Part shown: one piece after another, positions 1-12,240 of the stretch | Layout: each line of letters opens with the position of its first letter | How positions within the stretch are numbered: the stretch's first letter is position 1 | NCBI RefSeq assembly: GCF_032884065.1 | Contig: NC_088879.1 | Location: 24,662,038-24,726,037, forward strand | Origin: Artemia franciscana | Lineage: Eukaryota > Arthropoda > Branchiopoda > Anostraca > Artemiidae | DNA length: 64,000 bases | Direction: 5' to 3' | Notes under the pieces: model-generated | What the model was told of the DNA's origin: nothing | Database searches by the model: none | The model's input: the letters and a program-made list of their open reading frames with translations, nothing else | Program-made: the position numbers and the translations under genes

Positions 1-104
1 ATGATTTTTTTTTATTCTAACCAGATCATATGGAAACATGATTGTGGAAAACTGGAAAGGGATCACCAAATGACAAATTAGAATTTAGCCTACATTTTCT
101 TTCA

Positions 105-644
<540 letters not shown>

Positions 645-730
645 AGTTGAGGTAGAGGTAGTATAAGGAGTTGAGGTAGGTACTTCAAAATACTTTCTGT
701 GACCCATCCCTGAAAGTTTCATTTTCTTAA

Positions 731-1298
<568 letters not shown>

Positions 1299-1370
1299 CA
1301 TGTTGTCAATAAGTATATAAGTTGTCATTTACCAAACAGTAAAGACAAATAATTCAGAGGCAACAACCCA

Positions 1371-1590
<220 letters not shown>

Positions 1591-2295
1591 TAAATTTTCA
1601 ATTTACTAAAGTTGCTCATTTCTTGAAACTGATTCAATGATTAGTCAAAATATTGGAATTTGCAGTAAATATACAATTCAGGGTAAATATTTGCACAAAA
1701 GGAAAAATAAAATTCACTTCTGATTCACACAAATACTATACTGGGATTCAGAATGGAATTTTGATGTGTTTGCTTAGTTTGGCCTAGGTTAAGAAAACAA
1801 CTCTGTGTTAGTGATTTCACTTTAGTTGTTTGAACTAGGCTCAAGTCTTGCTTTAGGATCTGATTTTTTCTGACTAAATCGTTAATTCAGAACTTTAATT
1901 AGAAAAATGAGCTACAATTTGGATTGTATCACCTTAAGCCTTAAAAGTTCAGAAACATCCATTCTGTAATTTATTTCTTTTTTATCTACTTCTTCCTTTC
2001 CCTGTTTGACTGCAATTATTCAGAGTTTATCACGCGCCTGCTCGACCGAAACGCAATATGGGTTCGTATCGCACTTGATCCATCTGAGCTTTAGGCTATC
2101 GTATTGTGAGCTTGGGTATCATTTTAGATACTAGCCATTAAATTTGTCTATTTGTCACTTATCTAGTAAGTCGTTCGGTTGGGGCTCATCTCTTTTTTAA
2201 GCATTGATCCTCCAAACATAAAAACACAAACACATAAATTACAAATAAAATAGTTCTCAAATAGTATTACAAGGGGATAACCAAATCAGTATTGC
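1591..2295. other. AT-rich non-coding stretch
   Basis: No open frame or repeat was recognised here. The 2030-2140 part is less AT-rich (CTCGACCGAAACG), but I could not assign it. Confidence 0.5.
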
Positions 2296-3265
2296 TAAAA
2301 CTGCTACTGCTAACAATTTACTGCAGCACCAAGTCACCTGAGGCTAGAAAAGCCGCGCACGCTCCTTTTTCGTCATAATCTGTTTAAATCCCCCTTCTTT
2401 ACACTCTTATTAAAAGTTTCAATTTCCCTACAACCTCTACCCACCCATTTCGGGGACGACGTGCTTCTCGTTTGGCTATAGATGGTTGGCCGAAAAGATA
2501 GTCTTGGCAATCAGTCATTTTTCGTCCTAGTTTTCATCCTTTTTCTCATCATAGTCCTAGGAAGGCGGATTGAACCCTATAAAGCTTATTCTTTGAAATA
2601 CGATTAGTCAGAGGGGAGCCCAAACAATCCGTAAATAGTTCTAATGGAAATACTTAGAACCATAATTGACCAATGACATCACAGGAGCATCCAATATTCT
2701 ATTCTTTGTTCGCAAATTGATAATCCTATTCTTCCAAACTTTCTTCAACTGGGAACAACTGGGACTCTGGGCCTCTGCTTTTCTATTTTTAACATCTGTA
2801 CTGCATCCGCTGTTTTTACAATAGTAAAACCTAGGTAAGTAAAACTATCCTCTTTTTTATCTTCTCGTCACCCAAAACCACATCTTCATTTTGACTCAAG
2901 TTAGTTTGACTGACTACGCCTCATCAAAATTTATTTTTCATGCCTAGATTTGTGCACTATGCTCACAAAACCTTAAAAAAACATTGATTTTGCTGAAATT
3001 TTCATTTAGTATTTTTAAATTATCAGCATTTTCATCCAGGCCTAGAAAAATTTTGCTTCCCCATTCGATTTTACGCTCTCCCATAGCTTTTGTCATAAAG
3101 TTCTTCAAATTGATCCCTATAAGTGGAGATAGAATACAATCATGCTTAAATCTTCATTTAACACGAAACCAGCAATTAACTTTATTTACTATTTTAATCA
3201 CAGCATCATTATGCTCCTAAATAGCTCGAATCAGTTTAAACCATTTACCTGGTATAATGGTTTCA
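2296..3265 (-). mobile_element. Decayed RTE-like LINE, 3' part
   Basis: On the minus strand this stretch parallels the LINE at 62.1-63.9 kb in the same order: the short trinucleotide tail, the C-terminal reading region near 2310-2800 and the reverse transcriptase B-C region near 2940-3230 (GTGGAGATAGAATACAATC versus GGGGGATAGAACACAACC). Many indels and stops break every frame, so it is a dead copy. It is truncated at its 5' side near 3265. This is an old insertion of a family that has a much younger copy at the other end of the window. Confidence 0.75.
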
Positions 3266-4195
3266 GTAGTAGCTCCAACCCAGTAAAGAGCAATACGTAG
3301 CTCATAGTAACCAAAAGCTTAAAAACGCGTTTAGAAAAAAATAACTAGTGGAAAAATTGTCATCTGACACTGATCAAGGAATGCTAACTATTATTTGTTT
3401 TCGTATTGAAAGTAAAAGTTTATTGCGAATCGGCATTCATGGTGATTTCGAAAAAAACCTGGTACCCACTCTTGAACAACAAGGAAAATTAGTTTTTACT
3501 CTGATAGCATTGATATGTCTCCTGCTTTTTTGATCCAGTGTTAGGGGGTTACCAAAACATCAAAAATAAATGATAATGCCATAGATAAATGATAAATGGC
3601 TCATTCAAAAGCTCTCTCTCATGTATGCTTTCTTTTTTTAAATTCTGCCATCTGTAAGTGCCATATGGGACTTAATAAGTCAATTTCTGTGCCATTCCCC
3701 GAGGAGCGGGACTAGCGAGTTATCAAAACATCGTAGACAGCTTTTTAATAGCCCAGATAAAAGCTATTGCTCACATCCACGTTCATCCTACAAATTCTAC
3801 CATCTGCAAATTCCAAATGGTATTAGAGCGCCTCTATTGATGCCACGTCTCAAGTGGAAAAGCTGGGGTTAGTTAGTAGGCTACTAGAACTTTTAGAATG
3901 ATGCTTAGTAGCTCATTTGAAAGCTATTGCTGATATCTAAGCGCTTTTTATCAGTTCGCCATCCTTAAGAGCGATATAACACTAAAAGAAATACTTTTGG
4001 TGTAACTCCATAGTTGGAAATGCTTGGAAGAATAAACGATATCATTGTAATAATCATAGTCCAAAACACTTAACTGAGGGCTTAAAAGAACACCTCCCGT
4101 ATGTAACAGTTTTAAAACCTAATAGTTATTTGCACTTTACTGATAATAACTGCCTTACAAACAATTTTTTTTATATTTATAACACTGAAACAGAA
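3266..4195. other. Non-coding stretch
   Basis: No gene was recognised. Weak internal similarity is visible among segments near 3600-3700, 3760-3850 and 3900-3990 (the words CTCATTTGAAAGCTATTGC and CATCTGCAAATTCC recur in variants). This suggests a diverged tandem or duplicated repeat. Confidence 0.4.
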
Positions 4196-4238
4196 ATACC
4201 TTACCTTAGACCTTAGATCCTCCAGAGCCAGGGGTGGC

Positions 4239-6422
4239 TCATAGGGCGTCTACGAAACCTCGCCAGACATCTCGGAGCTGAGCTGCAGCCATGACGTCCT
4301 CCCACTGTGGTTGGAGAGACAACTCCGCATTTCTCAGGTCTCGGTCGTACTGTCGTCGTAAGGTGTGTCTTGGTCGACCTCTTTTTCGCCTCCCCTCGGG
4401 ACGCCAATCATATACTGTATTCGGGAGTCGATCCTCTGGCATACGGAGGACGTGGCCAAGGTATGTCCATCTCCTACGTTTCAGAAGGTCAGTAACTAAT
4501 GGCTGACCGGTTCGCCGGCGAACTTCTATGTTGGTGACCTTTTCCTGCCACGATATGTTCAGGATTCTCCTAAGGCACATGTTTTCAAAGGCTAGGACAC
4601 GTTTCTCTAGCTGGGTGTTTAGTTTCCAGCATTCACTAGCATAGAGGAGGATGGACATCACATTGCTATTCAGGAGGCGGAGCTTCAAGCGCATAGAGTA
4701 TTTACTACTGCGCCAGACTGGTTTCAACTTGCTAAAAGCCGATGTCGCTTGTCCAATTTTCCTCTTGATTTCGTTGGCTATTTCACCATCGTATTCGATC
4801 CAACTCCTAAGATATTTAAATTCCTTGACCTGCTCAATAGTTTTATTTTTGCATTTTAATATGAGTGGGGAGTCAGATGTGGCCATACTCTTTGTTTTAC
4901 TGACATTTACTGCAAGTCCCATTTTCTCGGCCTTTTCGTCTATGGCGTCGAGTAGCAGCTGCAGTCGCAGTTTCGCTTCTTCAAGAAGAACAACGTCATC
5001 TGCGAAGTCCAAATCGGAGATCAGTCGGCTGCTAATCTTCACTCCAGTGCCTGAAGACTGCCGTAGAATATAGTCCATTACAATGACAAACAGAAACGGG
5101 GATAGGACACACCCTTGTTTGACGCCAGACATTATCTTGAAGAAACGCGTGTCCCCATTTTCTGTGCGTACACAGCATTCACTATCCTCATATAGTGTGA
5201 TTATCATTTTGACTATTTTATCAGGTACTCCGTAATATTTCAAAATCTTCCATAAAGTGTCTCGGTCAACAGAATCGAACGCCTTTTCAAAATCAATGAA
5301 GAGCAGGTACAGCTTTTTGTTCCATTCTCTGGACTCTTCCACCATCAGTCTAAGAATGAAAATAAGATCAGAGCAAGACCTACCAGGTCGGAACCCATGT
5401 TGCTCTTCCCTGAGATGTGAGTCCAGGGCTGCTCTTAGGCGTTGTAGTATTACTGAGGCTAGTATTTTACTAGGCACAGACGTCAAATTGATGCCCCTCC
5501 AATTGTCACAAATTTGTGCATCGCCTTTCTTGAAGAGTTTGACCAGTATACCTCTGGTCCAATCTTTTGGGACTTTTTCGTTGTTCCAAATGGCCACTAG
5601 AAGAGCAGTCCATACGAACATGCAGGCTCGAAGGGACGCTTTCAGCATCTCTGCCGTGATCCCATCGACTCCAGGTGCACGTCCATTTTTCAGCTTTTTC
5701 ACAGCTGTCGTCACTTCTACCGTGCTGGGTGGGTCAGCACTTACGTCAATTTGTAAAAATGGCGTATCCGGTACTGTTTCTGGATCATCAGGTCTGGGCC
5801 TATTTAAGACTTTCTCGAAATGTGAGGCCCATCTCTCGTCAGCTTTCTGTGGATCCGAAATAATGTCTCCATTTTCATCTTTTACAAGGGATGTACGATT
5901 TGTTTTCTTTCCAACTATCTTGTTTGTTAGTCGATAAACCATTTTTGAGTCTCCTTTCTTTGCAGCTTCTTCTGCAAAGGCTGCTTTTCTCTCAATGGCA
6001 ATTCTTTTGTCTTTCCTGGCACTTCTTTTCACTGCTTTATCCTCTTCTTTGTAGCGGAGCAGTAATTGGGCTTTTTGCTCTGGGCTTGATGTATTCAGGA
6101 TAAGCGTTCGGGTCTCCTTGCGTTTACTGATGTATTTCCAGGTGTCATCCGATATCCATTCTTCTTTCTTTCTTTTCTTGAAGCCAAGGTTGGCCTTCGC
6201 AACGTCATGGTACACACTCTTGACTGAGGTCCATATATTCTCAACATCAAAGTCATTGGTTTCGCCGAGCAGATTTAACGCTTCAAATCTGTTATGTAGA
6301 GATATGCAGAAGTTTTTGCGGATGTCAGGATCTTTCAGCTTATCGGTGTCAAATTGTTTATGTGTTGCAGCGTTAGTTTTCCGCCTCTGAGCTTTCAGTT
6401 TGATTCTTACTTCGGCTATCAT
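4239..6422 (-). CDS. RTE-like reverse transcriptase
   Basis: Continuation of the endonuclease frame after the 1-nt shift, 727 codons long. Reverse transcriptase core motifs are intact: motif A LFIDFEKAFDSVD (residues 374-386), motif B SGVKQGCVLSP (432-442) and motif C FADD (473-476). The linker 'GVDGITAEML' precedes the fingers region (about 251-260). The C-terminal region contains YLGHVLRMPEDRLPN and a basic GRPRH stretch, typical of RTE proteins. The product would copy element RNA at the nicked site. Apart from the upstream frameshift no internal stop is seen, so the insertion is fairly recent. ORFs on the opposite strand here are antisense shadows. Confidence 0.88.
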   Translation of the reverse strand: MIAEVRIKLKAQRRKTNAATHKQFDTDKLKDPDIRKNFCISLHNRFEALNLLGETNDFDVENIWTSVKSVYHDVAKANLGFKKRKKEEWISDDTWKYISKRKETRTLILNTSSPEQKAQLLLRYKEEDKAVKRSARKDKRIAIERKAAFAEEAAKKGDSKMVYRLTNKIVGKKTNRTSLVKDENGDIISDPQKADERWASHFEKVLNRPRPDDPETVPDTPFLQIDVSADPPSTVEVTTAVKKLKNGRAPGVDGITAEMLKASLRACMFVWTALLVAIWNNEKVPKDWTRGILVKLFKKGDAQICDNWRGINLTSVPSKILASVILQRLRAALDSHLREEQHGFRPGRSCSDLIFILRLMVEESREWNKKLYLLFIDFEKAFDSVDRDTLWKILKYYGVPDKIVKMIITLYEDSECCVRTENGDTRFFKIMSGVKQGCVLSPFLFVIVMDYILRQSSGTGVKISSRLISDLDFADDVVLLEEAKLRLQLLLDAIDEKAEKMGLAVNVSKTKSMATSDSPLILKCKNKTIEQVKEFKYLRSWIEYDGEIANEIKRKIGQATSAFSKLKPVWRSSKYSMRLKLRLLNSNVMSILLYASECWKLNTQLEKRVLAFENMCLRRILNISWQEKVTNIEVRRRTGQPLVTDLLKRRRWTYLGHVLRMPEDRLPNTVYDWRPEGRRKRGRPRHTLRRQYDRDLRNAELSLQPQWEDVMAAAQLRDVWRGFVDAL

Positions 6423-7159
6423 CAGGATGTGATCTGTATTACATCCGCTCCTCGAAAACCCCTCACGTCACATAGGCTACTTCTCCAACGTCTTGACATG
6501 AGGAAATGGTCGATTTGATTCTTCGTTCGGCCGTCGGGGGACACCCATGTGTACTTGTGAATCGTTTTATGGTCGAACATACTACCACCTATTATCAAAT
6601 CGTTGCTTAGTGCATAATCGATTAGCAGTGTGCCATTCCCATTTATCTCTCCCATGCCATGTGGGCCCAGAACTTCAGGGCAGTACTGGCGGTCTGCACC
6701 AACTTTAGCATTTAGATCGCCAACCACGCAGAGTACATCATGCCTGGGAACGTCTTTGGTGACCGAGTGTAGCATGTTATAGAAAGCATCTTTCTCCTCT
6801 TCATCAGCTTCGTTTGTTGGAGCGTAGCATGCGATGATGGTCATTTTTGTGTGATTTGATACGAAGCGAGCTGTCATTATACGTTCGTTAACTGGGTTCC
6901 AGTTTGTCATTGCTTTGTGTGCAAGTGGCGACATCAGAAGTCCTACACCAGCGCGGTGGACGGAAGGGTGACCACTATATGCCATGACATATCCATCACT
7001 GAACTTCTCTAATCCATTTCCAGTCCACCTTGTTTCACTGAGAACGAGTATATCGATGAGGTATTGTCTCATCTCTTTAAGAACTTGCTCTGTCTTGGAT
7101 AACTGGTTCATCGTTCTCACGTTCCAAAAACCCATCTTTAGATTCTGTTTCGCAGTCAA
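6422..7159 (-). CDS. RTE-like endonuclease domain
   Basis: Codes for the N-terminal endonuclease of the LINE, which nicks target DNA for target-primed reverse transcription. Visible landmarks are the WNVRTM start motif (residues 12-17), SETRW (41-45) with the metal-binding Glu, YAPTNE (112-117), GDLNAKVG (147-154), TWVSPDG (204-210) and QIDHFL (215-220). The first ATG is at residue 9; the frame is open upstream of it for a further 30 or more codons. The frame ends prematurely after GADV. The expected continuation, including the terminal catalytic Asp-His, is in another frame, consistent with loss of one base near 6445. Domain identity is certain; present activity is unlikely. Confidence 0.85.
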   Translation of the reverse strand: MTAKQNLKMGFWNVRTMNQLSKTEQVLKEMRQYLIDILVLSETRWTGNGLEKFSDGYVMAYSGHPSVHRAGVGLLMSPLAHKAMTNWNPVNERIMTARFVSNHTKMTIIACYAPTNEADEEEKDAFYNMLHSVTKDVPRHDVLCVVGDLNAKVGADRQYCPEVLGPHGMGEINGNGTLLIDYALSNDLIIGGSMFDHKTIHKYTWVSPDGRTKNQIDHFLMSRRWRSSLCDVRGFRGADVIQITS

Positions 7160-7380
7160 AAATCGGTTCCGGGGGCATGCAGGGGTCGTTATCTGGGGAG
7201 GTAATGTATCCGAGGCTGTTGTAGACGTTTCAGTTGCAGTTGTTTTTCCCCTGAAGGTTGCCCCTCAAGGTCCCGGGTGTGGGTTACAAGCCCACAGCCC
7301 AACCCTCCTCATTTGCGGACTTGGGACCGTCATGCCCCCCGACCTCTGTGAGGCAAGGATCCTTACATGGTTGAGTTAAA

Positions 7381-7925
7381 TTGTATTGAATTTATTCAGT
7401 ATTGAACAGTAATCTTTAATTGGTTCTTTTGTGACTTATTTTCTATTTTCTACCGATTTTTAGTAATATTAAAGCAAATTGTTCAAAATTTGTATAGCTT
7501 TCAAGAAAAAGTGAATGACTTTTTAGGCCTTAACATCAATATGCTTAGGGAAGGGGAAGCGGGCAGCAGCAAAACGCTCTTTGCAGTAATCTGTTTTTAG
7601 ATCGTTGCAAGTTTGACGTAAATAGTCAATTTAATTTTTGCTCGTCACAAACATTTTTTTTTTAAATCAATGTTAGCATCTTTTGCCTTTATGGTTGATA
7701 CAATCATCCGTTTTAATTTATATTATTTTTTTTTTAGTTTCGATTGAATGTTTTTATAGAAAAATCCGGCTTAATAAAAATTTCTGAAAAAACTTTTAAA
7801 GAAGAAATAAAATAAATCGAATATTTCATTAATTATTTTTCTCTGCTTTGGGGTAAGTTTTACGAAGGACAGAAGCTTGTTTACTGAGAATAAAACGTTT
7901 TTTGCCGGTTTCAATAGGATAACCC
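7381..7925. other. AT-rich non-coding stretch
   Basis: Lies between the LINE 5' end and an inverted-repeat element. No gene or repeat was recognised. Confidence 0.5.
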
Positions 7926-8550
7926 AAGTCTTGGTAAAATTCTAGTTAATTGACTTCTTGCTATCTCGGAAAGGGTTTAGGTTAGGAAAATGGAACTTTG
8001 AGGGATGGGTCTACAGGCTAAAGTATGTCCCGGGAAGGTATTTTAAAGTACCCACCTCCACTCCTTCTCCCTCTAGAGGGTCCTGAAATTACCTATTGAA
8101 ATTTTGACAAAACAACAATTTACCTTAATTTTCAGTTACTAGTTGCTTTTTCTCTTCCTTTAGTTCTGAAAATGCAATTCCTGTTATTTGAGTAGAATTT
8201 TGAGCCATATCAATGATTTTTTTTCAAAATTTGGGAAATTTATTTGCATATCTTTAAAACCTTATAAAATAGGATTGAGCAAAGTTATGAAGCTGAAAAC
8301 AATGTTGTTGTACTCCAATGAAGTAGAAGATCTATTTTGTAAGGTTTCACTTTTATAACACACATATTTTTAAAGGTCATCAAAGGTCAGGGCCCTCTAG
8401 AGGGAGAAGGAGTAGAGGTAGGGTTACTTCAAAATACCTTCCTGGGACACACTTTAGCATGTAGATTCATCCCTGAAAGTTTCATTGTCCTAATCTAAAC
8501 CCTTTCTGAGATAGCAAGAAGTCCATTAGCAAGAATTTTACCCAAGTCTT
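7926..8550. mobile_element. Inverted-repeat DNA element (MITE-like), copy M1
   Basis: The two ends are inverted copies of each other over about 165 bp. The left end reads ACTTCTTGCTATCTCGGAAA and the right end is its reverse complement around 8470-8550, with CCCTCTAGAGGG-type sequence at the inner edge of each. The core of about 300 bp has no coding capacity. It is a non-autonomous DNA-transposon-like family with further copies at 11.05-12.17 kb, 15.85-16.33 kb and as fragments at the left end of the window. I could not settle the target duplication. Confidence 0.75.
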
Positions 8551-8998
8551 TAGAATGTTTTTCTAAATGTAGTTGGATGTAGTAGGCTAGGTCTAACTTG
8601 CTAGCTAAAGAATACATTTTCTAGGCCTAAAGTAGGCTATGTCATTTGACTATATCCAGGGTATTCAGTTTCACTAAAGTAAATGATAAAATCATCAAAT
8701 GGACCTAGGGTTCAGTGTTTCCACTTCTACTGATTTATTGGATCTACCTACCTACTAGATCTACCAATTTTCAGACCTTTCTACTGAATAAATTTCAAGC
8801 CTACCAAAATACCCACTTTCTATGACTTTTGGCAATTTTTTTCTTTTTAATTGAACAGAATAGGTGTGACTGCAAAAAGCCCCATTGAGCAAAATCCCAC
8901 AACCATTCACAGCCACTTCAATCATAGTGCAAACAAGTGAATTCATTGAAAGCTTACTAAGACTTTTTAGAAATTGACAATCACAAGATATTTTCCCC
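8551..8998. other. Non-coding stretch
   Basis: AT-rich, with no supported gene. It leads into the hAT-like fragment. Confidence 0.4.
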
Positions 8999-9098
8999 TA
9001 GATGTACATAGCTGCATCAAAAGGATTCTTGAGCAATGTGATGCTCTCACATTATATGTTACTGAGGCTTTGTTTGATGATCCTACCCATGGAAACAA

Positions 9099-9881
9099 TT
9101 GCCCCCCCCCCCTTTTCCATACATTACTCTCTCCAAGAACTTTCTTGAGGTAGAATATGTAAATGGTTTGAAGAATCCACTAGATGTTGATGTAAATGAT
9201 GACAATTATTGTGTAGCTATCCAAAATATTTATCTTGGACTGAATGTCCAGCTTGCTATTTCAGAGGTTGTAGAGTGCAACCCTAAGGTGGACCATAATA
9301 AAGAGATGAAGGTATACCTCACAGTAAAAAAAATTTACAAGGAAGCAGTTGCACAGGTCAAAACTGGATTTGTATTTGATGATGATTTGCATGAGATGTC
9401 CTGTCTTGTAGAGCCTTCAAATGCTGCTAAGCTGAATCTTTCTAGTCTTGCACCACTTCCAGTTAAGTATTTCCCTCCTACATGTCTTAGAGCTGCCATT
9501 GACTCAGAATGGCATGAACAAAGCTCTGTTGATGGTCTGAAGGTAGAATATTGTAGATTTGCTTTTTCCATTGTTACCCCAAGTGGTCTACCAAGGTTTG
9601 TAAATCTAAGGCAGGTTATTTACTTTTTCTTTTTACTGCCTTTCTCAAATGTTGTTGCAGAACGTCTTTTCAGCACTTTAAAAGAGGTGAAGACTGATGC
9701 ACAAAATAAATTGTTGACAATGACCTTATCTGCCATCTCCCGTAGTAAATGTGGGACAAAGAGGATGAATATGCATTCTTCATTGCTAATAGTTGATCAT
9801 GAACTAGAGAAACAGCTAAAGGAAGTAGAAGCATCTGTGACAGTTGAAGAGTGTGACAGTTTTATGATTAAAAGTACCTAA
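9099..9881 (+). CDS. hAT-family transposase-like C-terminal fragment
   Basis: An open frame of about 260 codons ending in the C-terminal dimerisation region of hAT transposases: LPFSNVVAERLFSTLKEVKT at residues 180-199 matches the family pattern of a hydrophobic stretch, a conserved Glu-Arg-x-Phe-Ser and then a Lys-Thr-containing helix. The preceding residues probably belong to the end of the RNase H-like domain. No ATG lies at the left edge (a TTG inside a poly-C run). Sequence 9004-9098 in a neighbouring frame also reads like hAT (CIKRILEQCDALTLYVTEAL), so the poly-C tract near 9102-9112 probably carries a frameshift. No zinc finger or complete catalytic core is present. It could be a dead transposase or a piece of a domesticated hAT-derived gene. 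Confidence 0.65.
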   Translation: MPPPPFPYITLSKNFLEVEYVNGLKNPLDVDVNDDNYCVAIQNIYLGLNVQLAISEVVECNPKVDHNKEMKVYLTVKKIYKEAVAQVKTGFVFDDDLHEMSCLVEPSNAAKLNLSSLAPLPVKYFPPTCLRAAIDSEWHEQSSVDGLKVEYCRFAFSIVTPSGLPRFVNLRQVIYFFFLLPFSNVVAERLFSTLKEVKTDAQNKLLTMTLSAISRSKCGTKRMNMHSSLLIVDHELEKQLKEVEASVTVEECDSFMIKST

Positions 9882-10110
9882 TTAAGTAGATTAGAATTCA
9901 ATCAACATATGTATTGATTTAATTCTAGGCTAAGGCTTCAGAATGTTAGTGATGTATGTCTATGGCAGAAGAGCAAAAGTTTCTGTTTTGAGTTGCATTA
10001 GATGTTTGAAACTGCTGCTGTTCCTGAATTGTTGTTTGTAGACCAAAGTGTGCTTTATTGATTCTATGTGATGAAAAGTACCTAATTAAGTAGATTAGAA
10101 TTCAATCAAC
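9871..10110. repeat. Short direct repeat downstream of the hAT fragment
   Basis: A stretch of about 38 bp starting AAAGTACCTAATTAAGTAGA occurs at 9871 and again at 10075, about 204 bp apart. A weaker third version lies near 10240. The first copy overlaps the end of the hAT-like frame, so this is probably tandem duplication of its 3' flank. Confidence 0.7.
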
Positions 10111-11015
10111 GTATTCTACTGATGCCATCATAGGCTTGATTCCTTTGTTTGCAGTTGCATATCAGTTGCTTTAATCATTTGAATCCAGTATCTCATTTGT
10201 TGTTTGAATTCCGATTTTGAATGCTTTACTATGATGAACAGTACCTGATTCAGTAGAATAGGATTCCATAAATAATAACTAAGGATATTGAAAGTGCAAT
10301 TTTTAAGCCTTGTTCTCATGCATGTCTAGCTAGCATCTGTGTTTACATGCATGCCAGGCAATATATTCGTGTCTAAACATATCCTGTTCCCACGTAGGCA
10401 TAAACACCAAATGCCAATTTAATTAATACATGAAAATTGTTCTTTCCTTATATGAGAATTCAGATTCACAGGTGCTGCAGATTTGCAGCAACTACAGCAA
10501 ATGCCACATTTTAGAATCACCACTAGCTCAAGAGTATACCGTATTAGTATACTAGCGATTTACAAGAAACACTGCAAACTCTGCATTTGCAATGACAGCA
10601 ACATTTCATAACCATCATTATTACAATGAGATCAAACAATACCCCATTACTCTTTGGCAGATTTAAAAAAAAACATTGCTCTAAATCATCATATGATCAA
10701 TTGTAAGTTGATAGACCATTGTAGAGTGATCTAATTCTGAATTGATCTAGGACTTCAGCAGAAAATTTAGCATTTTTGCGAACTTAACATGCACTTAGAG
10801 GGTTCGGGCATGTCTAGAAATTCCCTACCGATTGTTCTACCGATAGCTGACGCCATCTACCGATTTTCTGCCGAATTTTAGGCACGCCATACCGATTTTC
10901 GAAGCATGCGAAGTGGAAACACTGCTGGGGTTTCTCTAATAGGCTTGTAATAAAGTAATGATTGAAGGCACTTTTTATTAATAGACTATTCAGGCAGCTA
11001 AGAAATAAACTCATC
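10111..11015. other. Non-coding stretch
   Basis: AT-rich sequence with no supported gene or clear repeat, apart from the weak third repeat near 10240. Confidence 0.45.
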
Positions 11016-11043
11016 TTTACAGAGGAATTAATTCCTCTGTAAA
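11016..11043. repeat. Perfect 28-bp palindrome
   Basis: TTTACAGAGGAATT followed immediately by its exact reverse complement, with no loop. It lies at the outer edge of an inverted-repeat element copy. Confidence 0.9.
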
Positions 11044-11049
11044 ATTTGA

Positions 11050-11560
11050 TGTGAAATTCTAGTTAGCTACTTTTTCTATCTTGGAAAGGGTTTTAGTTAG
11101 AAAAATAAAACTTTCAGGGATGGGGCTACTGACTAAAATATGTCCTGAGAAGGTCTTTTGAAGTATATACCTCCACTCCTTCTCCCTTTATATCTGATGA
11201 CCTTTATAATTCTTTGTGTTATAAAAGTGAAACCCTGAAAAATAGATTTAGCCTATCTGCTTAGATTAAATAGACTAGCCTAACCTACAACAAAACTGTT
11301 CTCAGCTTCACAACTTTACTCAATCCCAAATCATAAGTTTTTAAAGATCTTCAAATACATTTCCCAAATTTATGAAAAAAACCCTTGATATGGCTTAAAA
11401 TTCTAGGCTACTCAAATAACATGAGTTGCATTTTAAGAACTAAAAACAGAGAAAAAGATATTGATAACTGAAAATTAAGGTGAAATGTTGTTTTGTCAAA
11501 AGTTCTATATGTAGGCCTATAGACCTGTCAAGTAGACAAATTTTTAAGATTTAGAAATCA
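11050..11560. mobile_element. MITE-like element, copy M2
   Basis: Same family as 7926-8550. The left terminal region (11070-11190) is recognisable. The core runs in reverse orientation relative to M1 (CAGCTTCACAACTTTACTCA versus its complement). The right terminus is missing or degraded where M3 begins. Confidence 0.65.
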
Positions 11561-11574
11561 AAAAAGAGTTAGGT

Positions 11575-12165
11575 AAAATTATAGTTTAGTGACTTCTTGC
11601 TATCTCAAAAAGGGGTTAGGTTAGGAAAATGAAACTTTCAGGGATGCATCCACAGGCTAAAGTATGTCCCAGGAAGGTATTTTGAAGTACCTACCTCCAC
11701 CCCCTCTAATGGGTCCTGACCTTTGATAACCTTTAAAAATATCTGTGTTATAAAAGTGAAACTTTGCAAAATAGATCTTCTGCTTAAATGAAGTGCAACA
11801 AAATTGTTTTCAGCTTCACAACTTTGCTCAGTCCCAATTTATAATTTTTTAAAGATATGCAAATACATTTACTAAATTTTGAAAAAAAATGTTGATTTGG
11901 CTCAGAATTCTACTCAAATAACAGGAATTACATTTTCAGAACTAAAGGCAGAGAAAATACAACTGGTAACTGAAAATTCAGGTAAAATGTTGTTTTGTCA
12001 AAATTTCAATAGGTATAGACATGTCATGTAGGCAAATTTCAGGGCCCCCTAGAGGGAGAAGGAGTAGAGGTGGGTACTTTAAAATACTTCCTGGGATATA
12101 CTTTAGCCTGTAGACCCATCCCAAAAAGTTTCATTTTCCTAACCTAACCCCTTTCTGAGATTAAA
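11575..12165. mobile_element. MITE-like element, copy M3
   Basis: A complete copy with inverted ends (GACTTCTTGCTATCTC at the left; CCTAACCCCTTTCTGAGAT at the right) and a core matching M2. It abuts M2, giving two adjacent copies of one family. Confidence 0.75.
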
Positions 12166-12240
12166 TAAAAAAAAAAAAATTTAAATGAAAGTAAGGATCA
12201 ACATTAAAACTTAAAAAAAAACAGAAATTACTCAAACAGT
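12166..12240. mobile_element. Half of the palindromic GTAAGGAGCGACATT element
   Basis: AAATGAAAGTAAGGATCAAC and the following bases match one arm of the palindromic elements at 16.8-17.4 kb and 49.3 kb. Only one arm is present. Confidence 0.6.

Larger units (their letters stand above)
4199..7380 (-). mobile_element. RTE-like non-LTR retrotransposon, nearly complete
   Basis: A minus-strand LINE with an apurinic-type endonuclease followed by a reverse transcriptase. The 3' end lies just beyond the ORF stop and closes with short TAAGG/TCTAAGG repeats (4199-4217), the kind of simple tail typical of RTE elements. About 220 bp of GC-richer leader precede the endonuclease (7160-7380). Translated, that leader recalls the N-terminal extension of proteins often annotated 'craniofacial development protein 2-like', which are RTE products. 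One single-base frameshift separates the two domains; otherwise the coding sequence is open. Confidence 0.85.

Noticed and set aside
4651-5937. Plus-strand frames of 140 and 226 codons
   Set aside because: Antisense to the RTE-like reverse transcriptase; no domain pattern.
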